Origin: Chionis minor
Taxonomy: Eukaryota > Chordata > Aves > Charadriiformes > Chionididae
NCBI GenBank assembly: GCA_013398295.1
Contig: VZSF01001203.1
Location: 8,492-72,491, forward strand
Length of the DNA stretch: 64,000 nt
Direction: 5' to 3'
The position numbers and the translations under genes were made by a program. The notes beneath the pieces are model-generated. The model made no database searches and was not told the origin of the DNA. It worked only from the letters and a program-made list of their open reading frames with translations. This document shows, one piece after another, positions 52,201 to 61,812 of the stretch (the stretch's first letter is position 1; each line of letters starts with the position of its first letter).

Positions 52201-52710
52201 ATACAGTGACCTCTGTTGTGGTACTCATCTTTCCCCCAGGTTTATGAAGGGATTAATTTTCTTGTTCCAGCTCAGTCTTTGTCTTTATCACACTTCATAT
52301 TTTGAAAAATAGAGTGAAAATACCTCTCGATTCCTGCTTTCCCTTCTTTGAAACACTGATTACAAACTCATTCCTCCAAGGGTTCTCCTTGTCATTGCTC
52401 TCACAGTTTCTGTCTTGGCGCTCAGCTGTGATTCTTTGACATACTCTGAAGTCAGCCTGTTATTTCTATGTGTTACTGTATACTGAACTGAAACCTCTGT
52501 GCCATGATCTTTATCAGTCCATTTCACTGGTTTTTCTATTTTTATCTTCTAGGCAAGTTGCTCTTCTTTTGGGTTTTGTTTAATATCGTGAACACTACAG
52601 GAGCATGTGTAAAGGGTACGGATGGTAGATAGACTTAAATATAGCACAAGAAAGTGGAGCCTACCTCACACATTGCTGTTCTGACCTGGGCTTTCAGCCT
52701 CAGTGCTTTC

Positions 52711-52719
52711 ATATATATA

Positions 52720-52755
<36 letters not shown>

Positions 52756-52758
52756 TAT
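52711..52758. repeat. Compound microsatellite (TA)n(TGTA)n
   Basis: About nine TA units followed by seven TGTA/GTAT units. A compound dinucleotide/tetranucleotide array of the kind that is commonly length-polymorphic. Confidence 0.95.
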
Positions 52759-54571
52759 GCATGCTTTTAATTAGTCCCAGAAACTGAGAAAACTGACTGA
52801 GGGGGATTTATTCTAGTCCTGATCCTCAGAGAACACATACAGAATCTCTGTGTTCCTATGAAACTGGCCTGAATGTGAAAGTATTTTATTAGAATTTTTG
52901 TCCTTTAAACCAGCATTGATGTCAGAACCTACAAATGTAGTCTAATTCAATATTAGACTGTGAACTACAATGACTAATGAATTTTATTTTTGCAAGTTCT
53001 GAGTGAAATTTGAATATTCCACAGTTCTTTCTGTTTCTTTTTGAATGCAAGGAAAGATGGGGTTTTTTTCTAAGAGTTTTCTAAAAGACGTATCTCATAT
53101 TTCCTTACTCAGTTGATGCAAGGAAAAACAGTTACATATATGTAACCTGAGCTGGTGCATCGCATGTACATGGAATATGCTGGATAATTTAAGTGTACTC
53201 TTTTCAAAGTTTGATAAAATACACTTAGCTGGAGAGTTTCTTTGTAGTACTGAACCTATTATCTGTCCTGACGCACCATATTTATTTCAGTTTGTTAAAT
53301 CAATCTAATTCACCATGTCTGGATTCTTTCCAGTGCATGTGCAGTCTGACATGGGACCTGGAGAATCCTGTGTCTTTCAGATAGCCATCTTTTGGGGAAG
53401 CCAACTTTGTAATCCATGGAAAAATATACCTTTTTACATAAGTTACAAGCTGCATATTTTCATACCATTGTTTTAAATCCATAGAAGTTTTATGGCTTCA
53501 TAAGAAGCTCATAGAATGCATAGTTTGAGACATCATGGGTTTTATACTTGCTTATGCCTTTTTAATTTTATATAATTCCGTAGGTAAGCCCTTACCCACT
53601 ATCATTTGAAGTGATGCTCACCACCTCAATGTACCCTTCTGTAAACTATTGCTTTTGTTTCTGGAGGACTGGACAATGGACTGCTCATTTCCCTGATGAA
53701 TCTGTAACTCTCCTATGAAGACCACAGATGATAACCTCACTCTTCCTCATGCCATCAAGTTTTAAATAATTCATATTTATAAAGTTATTCCGATGAGGGA
53801 ATACTACATAAATTTTAATTAATGAATACTTTTTCTGCATATCTAATTTTTTCCCTTCTGTCTTGAAGCCAAGAAAACATTGTTAGAAAAATACAGGACC
53901 TCCCCTATTTCCCACAATGGAAAGGTAAGAGATAAGAGATATTGCTCCCCTCCTGCCTATTTTGAGTGCCTTCATCTGCCAGCCATGCAAAACTGTGTTT
54001 GCCTGTGTTCCTTGAGCAGCACAGCGTAGCAGCAAGGGTCACCTCAAAAGCTCTGTGGTATCGTAATTCAGATATTAGTTGCACCCAAGGTCCTTATTTT
54101 TAGCTTTGTCTGTACTAACAGGGATGCTTTTTGGCCTTCCAGGAGAGTAGCACAGCACACTCGTGACCAGAAGAATAAACTTTCTCTTCCCAAAAGCAGG
54201 CTAGTTGTTACATTTGCGCTAGTAGCAACATACACTATAAGATATTAGCAAGTCAAATCTAGATTTGAACAACAGCACACCACAATGTAGCAATAGTAAC
54301 AGCATACAAGAGTGGATGTGTCTAGTCTTGGACTGGAAGAGTTTAAATCATAATTAAAACACTTCTTCAAAATATCTATTTTATGATCATGTCACCAAAA
54401 TTTGATTTCTTAATTGGCAATTCTTCCATTAGGTATTTTATACAGGCTGAGGGATAAATGGAAACAAGAATGACAGGCACTTGATGCCACTCAGCTTAAT
54501 GTGCAGGACCACCCGGTGACACTGCCATTGTCTACCACAGATAAATCTTTTAATCCCCTGGACATCAGTAC

Positions 54572-54899
54572 TTAACAGGGGCCTATAAAAAAGATGAGGA
54601 CAAGCATTTTAGCAGGGCCTGTTGTGATAGAACAAGGAGTAATGGTTTTAAACTAAAAGAGATTTAGGAGATTTAGACTAGATATAAGGCAGAAAAATTC
54701 TACAATGAGGGTGGGTGAAACACTGGAACAAGTTCCCCAGAGAGGTGGTAGATGCCCCATCCCTGGAAACATTCAAAGTCAGGCTGGACGGGGCTCTGAG
54801 CAACCTGATCTAGTTGAAGATGTCCCTGCTCATTGCAGGGGGGCTGGATGAGATGACCTTTAAAGGTCCCTTCCAACCCACACTATGACTCTATGATCC
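54572..54899 (+). mobile_element. CR1 LINE, 3' fragment, indel-rich
   Basis: Plus-strand CR1. 'cactggaacaagttccccag', 'cccatccctggaaacattca' and 'gtcccttccaacccacac' are recognisable, followed by a degenerate terminal octamer (ACTATGACTCTATGATCC). Several small insertions and deletions, including a partial duplication near 54650-54675, remove any reading frame. Confidence 0.9.
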
Positions 54900-57800
54900 T
54901 TAGCACCGTATCCAGCAACTGGACAATGACAACAACTGCCATTAGCATTCTACAGTACAGCACAGTAGAAAAATCATTGAATATGGGACTTGACAATGAA
55001 AGCTGATGTGTACTTCGATGTTTCCATAATAGAATCATATGCACAGACATTTTTTTTTAATAATTTTTTTTAAATCTTACATGTCTTAGTAAAGATAACA
55101 CTGCTGTAGAATATGCATTTTTACATTGTGGCATCTAAGATGATAGTTACAAATTTTATTTACCTCACAAGTTAGGTGAACTGCTAGCAATCAGGTATTT
55201 TCAGTTGTTCTTACTAAATTCAGTGGAATTTACTGGGAGGGGTTTCCTAATGCTAGGTTGAAATTGTCTTTAGCTTAACATCCTCATTTTTTTTAATAAT
55301 TTTAGTAGCAGTACTTTTTTTAATATGTTGATACCTTGTATTCATGGTCAAGCAATTTGCGTCCTTAAACCAGTGCTCATGGAAAGTATGTTATGCACAT
55401 TTCTTATGCTACAGAGCAGAAAATGCACAAAATACTTGAGTCAGCTGCATCACCTCAGAAAACAGTAAAAGACTGGGTGAATTCTGCAAAAATTGATAGA
55501 ATTTACCCTGAATGTGCTGTGAACAATGATGGATTTTCAGTTCCATCTGTTTGGCATTCTCTGTGGTTTCCATAAAGGTTTTAAACCCCTCTTATTACTT
55601 AATTCAAACAACTATAGGCGTTTGCCCAAACTGAAATACATCATGACCAGTCTGTGGACATATGTTTGGGCATATATTATGCATTACATAATCTTACATC
55701 AGTAAAACTTCTTTCATGCTAAAGTGCATTAATATCTGTCAGCCGTAATTGGTTTTGGCGTATCTGGGTGGTATTTGCTTGGAATGAGCTCTTCCCAGCT
55801 TTTGCAGCTGCATTCCTTGAGTGCCAGCTTGGAGGCTGGCTGGGTAGTAATCTGATCAGTGCTTTGTCAGCTAAAGGACCGTGGCCAGATAAATTAGAGA
55901 AAGGCAAGGCTTTACCTGTCACTGTCAACAGAAATATTCTTTGTGTTCTCTACTGCTCTGTTCTTACACATGTTCCGTTTTGTTTGGGTGCAAGGACCCC
56001 AGCAAAGAAAACTACCCTAACATGTTTTGTACTCTGAGGAAAACCAGCACACAATTTATGGTGCTGTAGGGTCTATGAAAAAGGAAGCCAAAGTTCGGGA
56101 CTTTATCCTTTTGGGGAGAAGGTGAGATCACATATACTCTGGGATAAGACTGGGAAAAGCTGCCCATTCTCAGAAATTTCCCCAGCATTCCAGAGAAAAA
56201 AGGTATGAGAGGAGTGTCTATCCACCTTCTGTCACCCACTGCTCGGGGACAGCACATTTACCTTTCTCTCACCGTTTGTCAGTGCTAAGGCTGTGACATC
56301 CCTCCACAAGCCCCATCCCCTCACCCGGCTGGCTGCCTGACACCAAGACCACTGACACAAAGGCAAAAAAGTTTGGATTTCTGTAAGAGATGGTCTGGGC
56401 TTTGTTACACACAGTGTTACTCCATTGCTACCCATAAACCTAATGCTTTTGTTGCAGTTTTCCCTCCAACTAATTGGAGAACCATGACAATCTATGTGGA
56501 ATATGGATCTATTCGCATTTGATAAAGCCAGTGACATTTTAGTTGAAGCCTGTTTTAAGAGTCTTACATGTGGCACATATAGGCTGAATCATCTAAAAAT
56601 GCATATAAAATCTGCTAGACTATATTAATGAAGCTTTTGAGAGAAAAAGTGTTTAAATATACATATGCGTATGCAAGGGCACTGAAATAAAACAGTGGGA
56701 TTTCAATTAGGAGAGTCATTTTTCATAAAGACAAAGAAATTTAGTTGTCTGATATGTTTTTCTATATCAATTAAAAGGCTTCAGAAGTAAGTTTTCTAAC
56801 AGTTCTGCAGATGTGTGTTTTAAATCCTAGGAATATGGGTTGAATTCTTGACCCCAGTAGCTGGTTTGCCCTTGACTTCAAAGGAGATGGGACATCATTC
56901 ACAGACACTGGAAGAACCAAGAATCTCTTAAGTCAAAAAATGTGCCTTATAGCCTCAATATTTTCTTAGAGTATGCTTTCTAATCTCATTTATCAAATTA
57001 ATTTTAAAACCATGAGATTAAAAAATATCTATTGACCATGTTCCATATCCTTCAAGATTCGACAGGCCATTTTTCCTATTTTTTAAAAAAACTGTTTTCT
57101 GAATTTTTCTTTTTTCTCTTAGTTGCAGCACTGTGCAAGGAAGATACTTCCTTTCCTTTTCATGACTGCACTTCAAATATTTATCCCATAGTTACTTTTT
57201 ATCCTAGCTGTCTGTACTTGACACTTTATTTTCCCCCTCGCTGCCTGAAATCCCAGCACTTTGTCAATGATAAGAATGAAAACAACTACTCAGAACATCA
57301 GCTGACATTAATTAACCTTGATTTTAGGGGAACTATGCTTTCTTATGCCAGTGAATCATACGGCCTCAGTTTTCACCAATGATCAAAATCACATCCTAAC
57401 AGAAATTGGGGACTAAACCCTCACAATTTTCACTTAAAAGCACATTAGGAGAGGGAGAATCTTTCAAAGTGAAACCCTATGCAGAATGAGTATCATTGTG
57501 ATTACATCACGTGTAAAGTCATGTCTGATCTGCTGAACCTCCAGATCCTTTTCCTTAATACAGATATTTACATTTTCAGATTATTTTTAATAAAATGATG
57601 CCTTGTTTAATTTAAAACAACAGGATTACACTCTTGAATAGAAAGAATGGTAGAATTATACTATTTTCTTTACAAAATACCGCACATTTAGAAAATCAGT
57701 TACCCAGTCTCTCTTGGCAAATATTTAATATCTTCTGGTTGAAATTAGACATTACAGATGATTCCAGCAAAAATCACTGTGGGAACATTTCATTATGTCT

Positions 57801-60229
57801 GTGACAGGTTGGGGGGAAGGGACTTAGCCATCAAAGTATAACAGAGTATTACTAAATCTTAAGACTGTTAAATTCTCTTTTATTATGTTAGAATATAAAG
57901 GTCAAATGTGACTTTCAAATAAAGGATAAATGTAATCTTTATTATAACTCTGTGGAGCTGCATGAGATAAAGAAGAAATGTGGTATGGGAAAGACAAGAG
58001 AAAGAAAACTAACTGAAGCAAAGCAAAGTACTTCTAATGTATAAAAACTATTGGAGTGTATTTTATGGCAGTTCCACATATGGATTAAATTTTTATTATA
58101 CTGTTTAACTTGCTGGACTCCTTTTCTGACAAGACGCTGAAAATCTGTAATGTCTAAAGCTATGAAATACAATCTAGTGTATACATTCCGTTTATTCTGT
58201 TAAATTAATGTATACAACAAATGATAGTATCCCAAGCTGTTATGATGATACTAAAAGTAAATACTTTTTTTTCTGCCAGATTCCTTCTTATAGATGTACC
58301 ATTTATCACACATGTGGAGCCAATTTCTACTTTAACAGGTAACAAAAAGCCCCACAGCTATAACGAAGCTACAGGAATGTAAAAGTCAATCTGACGCATT
58401 AGATACTTTATTTATAAAACAGAATCTGGGCCTGTTTCTTTTCTGTCTTGCAGCTTGAATAGTCATTTATATGTCTTTGAAGTGGCTGTAAAATATTAAG
58501 AAATTGAGATCATTATTTCCAGTTCCAAACATTGGGCTGTACAGTTTACATGCAGGTAAGTGACAGCCTGTGATACTACACAGCGACGAAACCGGCATGC
58601 CTACAAACAACTGCCTTCTAACAGGTATTGTTTCCTAACGCAATCAAGAGTCTTTAAACAGACTGGTTCAGCATTACATTTGCAAGGTGTCTTGACATAC
58701 ATTTTCTTTACTGTGTATTTTATATAACTGCGGTTGGAAGCATTTAGAAACTGTTCAAAGAAATGTCTTTACAGTATTCATGTTCTGGACGCTGATAGAT
58801 TGCATCTGAAAGCCAGTTGCTGACTACAGTTCACACTTGCATCACTCAACATTACCTACCTGTTTGTGTATCTGTCTGTCTATCTATTAAGAATTTGTTT
58901 ATGGCCAAAGAAACGTAACTGACAGTTCATTATATAAAATACTTCTATATTCTTGCTAGTGAATGCAATCATTACAGTGAAAACTCCAAGGTTTCCAAAA
59001 CATGTCAGAAATTTCATTCTGAGTCATTCGACTGTCTGATAACACTCCAGTGCAACCTGCCCTGGTCCTTTGTTACGATTACTTGCTAGTTACACATAAA
59101 TGCTGTCAGAGATTTTTCTTTGCAGTGAACACAGTCTAAACAGACTGCCATGTAAGCAGGGTTTTCAGCAGATTGTTATATTCTAATTCCTCAAAACACA
59201 CTGAATCCAAGACTCCCAAAAGGTGTGTCTCTCTGTAGGATGGCAGATAGCCTGATTCAGACTGGGACCTTTGGGTGCCAGAGTGACACAAAGACAGTGC
59301 TAAACAAAGCGCAGTTTTATTTGTTTTTTTAATATCGTTGGTTGGTTTGTTCCTTATTGGCTTTTTCATGTAATTGATTTTTTTCCCATTTCTCTGAAAT
59401 ACTTACCTTTAAATTAGACTTATATCACCCCATTTTTTTGTTCTTCATCACCAAAATGTGTACCTGTTGTACTGTGCACCTAGGAACGTGTTCTTTCCAT
59501 GAATTAATTGGTTTCTCTGGTCTTGCATGATGTTTTTCTAAATGCTTTACAACATAAACCAACATTGGTCTTGACCATCTATACTTCATCTGTCCTCTGT
59601 GTCAGCAATGATCCACAGGCTCAAGAAAAGGGACTCTGTCTACATAAGGGGGGAAAAAAGCTTTCTTCCACCCCACCCCCCACAAGGAACAGTATTAGAG
59701 TAAGTAGTACATTCTGTAAAGAGATGAGATTTGAGTACAGGAAAGGTTGTTTTATGGATTAAAAAACCGACGGTCTCTAATATCTAATAGTGTTAAATGA
59801 TTGGAGCACTCATATGTCAACTGTTAGACCCAATCAGCTTTTCAGAGTGTCCAGCTGTGCATATAAATAGGCTTTAATGTCGTTATTGATGAGGCTGTGG
59901 GCAGAGCAACGCTGCTAAACAGAAGGAGGGCCTTTGAATGCGTTGCTGGTGTCCGAGTTTCTCTGCAGAGCAAGTAGCAGGATTTAATGTGATTAGAGAT
60001 TTGTGCCTGGCATTGAGCCCAAACACAAAACCACAGGCATTCGCTCTGCCCCAGCAAATACCAGTTCAGAGTTCAGAAACTATCAGCACCTGGGAGGGCA
60101 GAAAATAGATATCAGGCCTGGGGTGCAGAACTGGATAATGGCAGAGTAAAGTGACACAGCTATTTTGGACCACTGCTTATGCATTGCTCGTGACTGACCA
60201 GATGAAGAATTGTGCCTGTCTGACAAATG
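54900..60229. other. Gene desert with enhancer-like blocks
   Basis: AT-rich unique sequence with no recognised exon or repeat. The blocks at 55735-55930 and 59850-60130 are compositionally balanced, free of repeats and dense in homeodomain-type words. They read like conserved non-coding sequence, although conservation cannot be measured here. Confidence 0.45.
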
Positions 60230-60732
60230 CAGAGCAGAGTTCCTAAGAAGTATTTAAATCCGAATTGCGCTTTCTGTCCTTGTCTGGTGAAGTGCAGCTT
60301 GCGCCACATACCTCCATCTCACGTGCCCCCTTTTGCAGCAGGGAGGGAGGTTTCTGCAGGGCCTAGAGAGAAGCAGCTGGCTTTTTACTTCCTCCTGCCA
60401 AATACTTATGGCGGCCGGTGACAAGGACCTCGGTGTGTCCTAGCGGACTGCTCACGCAGTGCCAGGAGAGGAGGGAGGGCCGTGGTCTGCCCACCTGCTG
60501 ACTGCAACATCCAAAGCCAAGGGAGGGAGCAGGACCCCAGATTTTATTGGCTGCATCCATGATGCTAAATTAATCAATTTGCTTTAATAAGGGATTACCA
60601 GGCACAAGTGCCGGGGATGGCTGTGCCCCTTCTGGAGTAGACTGGCCATGCCCGCTTTACAAAGGACTTGGCGTTGGGGCTCCCCTGGGTGCCAGCTGGT
60701 GCTCCTGCGTCCCGAAGCGATAACTGGGGGTG

Positions 60733-60744
60733 CGCGCATGCGCG
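60733..60744. promoter_or_regulatory. NRF1-type palindromic site
   Basis: CGCGCATGCGCG is a perfect 12-base palindrome matching the core GCGCATGCGC bound by the NRF1 transcription factor, which typically sits close to start sites of CpG-island promoters. Such a site is rare by chance in AT-rich avian intergenic DNA. Binding is inferred from the motif only. Confidence 0.6.
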
Positions 60745-60847
60745 TTTTGTTGAGAACATCTCCTGCCGTGAGAGCGGTGCGCTGCAGCTCACCAAAGCGG
60801 CACTTTTATAGCACAAAGCGATGTATGTTTTATGGCACCGGGGGCTG

Positions 60848-61058
60848 CCCTGGGCATTGGGAACCTCCCTGGGGATGAGGCCAGGCTGGGACGTGGGCCT
60901 GGCCCGTTGGGGTCCATGGCAGGGCTGTGAGCAGCTGGAGACAGGCCCTGTTGCGGTTGGCAGCTCCGGGGGGGCTGACATGGGGCCAGGGTGGGGGGAG
61001 CCCTGGGGGTGGCTGGGCAGGGGCAGGCAGGGCCGATGGTGCCCTCAGGGCTCTGACA
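60848..61058 (+). repeat. GC-rich dispersed repeat, copy 2 (unnamed family)
   Basis: Matches the reverse complement of 18676-18912, sharing GTGGGCCTGG, GGGGTCCATGGC, AGGGCTGTGAGCAGCTGGAG, TGCGG.TTGGC and the closing AGGGCTCTGACA block, with indels between. The two copies are 42 kb apart in opposite orientation. No terminal repeats or target duplications were identified. Confidence 0.75.
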
Positions 61059-61210
61059 CTGCCGCCAGCTTATCCACATTGCATTTGGGACGGCCATTTA
61101 CCCCACGCTGGGAACATCGCTCGGCTCTTGGGTAGACGGAACCAGCAGAGCTGCAGGGTGAAGCAGCGTTTCTCAGGGGCAGGGGGCGTTCGGATCCAGG
61201 GGGGATCCAG

Positions 61211-61559
61211 ATCTCACAGTAGTTGTTGATTATTTTTCAGCTCCTTTAGTTCCATTTCCTGAGTGTGGCTGGGATGCACTCTATATATTTTCATGAACTT
61301 CTGCTATGATATTTTTATGCGGTTAAAACTGCTGCTGCGCTGTTGGCCAGGCTACTTTTGCTCACTGGTATCAGAGAGACCTGCTGGCTGCACTGCCAAG
61401 GAGCCATGCTGGTGGGTCTTGGTGTGGTTCTGTATTTTTTGTGAGCATTCAAAGACACTTACCAGCCAAGCGTGGGAGACAAGGTCTACCCCAAAGGCTG
61501 GTACCACAGTGCTGTATGACTGAGACTGTGAGGACAGGGTGGTGTCTAGCCAAGACCCT
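61211..61559. other. Intergenic, no feature recognised
   Basis: Unique sequence between the CpG-rich patch and a CR1. An 86-codon ORF at 61263-61523 on the plus strand shows no recognised domain. Confidence 0.5.
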
Positions 61560-61812
61560 AATCATAGAATCATAGAATCATAGAATCACTTGGGTTGGAA
61601 GAGACCTTCAAGATCATTGAGTCCAACCATAAACCTACNCGGTGCCCAAAACTGAACACAGTACTCAAGCTGCGGCCTCACCAGTGCTGAGTACAGGGGC
61701 ATAATCACTTCCCTGCTCCTGCTGGCCACACTATTCTTGATATAGGCCAAGATGCCATTGGCCTTCTTGGCCACCTGGGCACACGGCTGGCTCATGTTCA
61801 GCCAACTGTTGA
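61560..61812 (-). mobile_element. CR1 LINE, 3' fragment interrupted by an N
   Basis: Minus-strand CR1. The 3' end shows three tandem octamers (ATCATAGA repeated at 61561-61585) and 'gggttggaagagaccttcaa'. After the N at 61639 the sequence resumes in a distant part of ORF2 ([15 protein letters not shown], then [19 protein letters not shown] and [12 protein letters not shown] on the minus strand). Compared with the copy at 41788-42545, roughly 370 bases that should lie between are absent. Confidence 0.93.
61639..61639. other. Single ambiguous base (assembly join)
   Basis: One N lies inside the CR1 exactly where its internal sequence jumps. Unlike the N at 15601, sequence appears to be missing rather than duplicated. 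Confidence 0.85.

Larger units (their letters stand above)
42546..54571. other. Long gene desert
   Basis: About 12 kb without a recognisable gene. Notable parts are unique enhancer-like blocks (44460-44700, 47260-47420), a GC-rich 9-bp-arm hairpin at 45975-45994, a possible hAT-type DNA-transposon end near 49115-49140, an ORF-rich patch at 49730-50960 with a 10-bp-arm hairpin at 49901-49925, the TA/TGTA microsatellite at 52711-52758, and a 16-base palindrome at 54253-54268. Confidence 0.5.
60230..61210. promoter_or_regulatory. GC/CpG-rich patch, candidate CpG island
   Basis: This roughly 1-kb patch stands out from flanking AT-rich DNA. The core at 60640-60840 contains about 14 CpG dinucleotides in 200 bases by my count. 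It includes a perfect NRF1-type palindrome at 60733-60744 and a TTTATAG word near 60806-60812. The 3' half (60848-61058) belongs to the GC-rich dispersed repeat. No coding exon is recognisable; the ORFs here are long only because of GC content. It may be an orphan CpG-island promoter or enhancer, or the GC content may come partly from the repeat. Confidence 0.45.

Noticed and set aside
60595..61229. Several ORFs of 100-128 codons on both strands
   Set aside because: Same reason: GC-rich composition and repeat DNA, with mutually overlapping frames and no recognisable protein.
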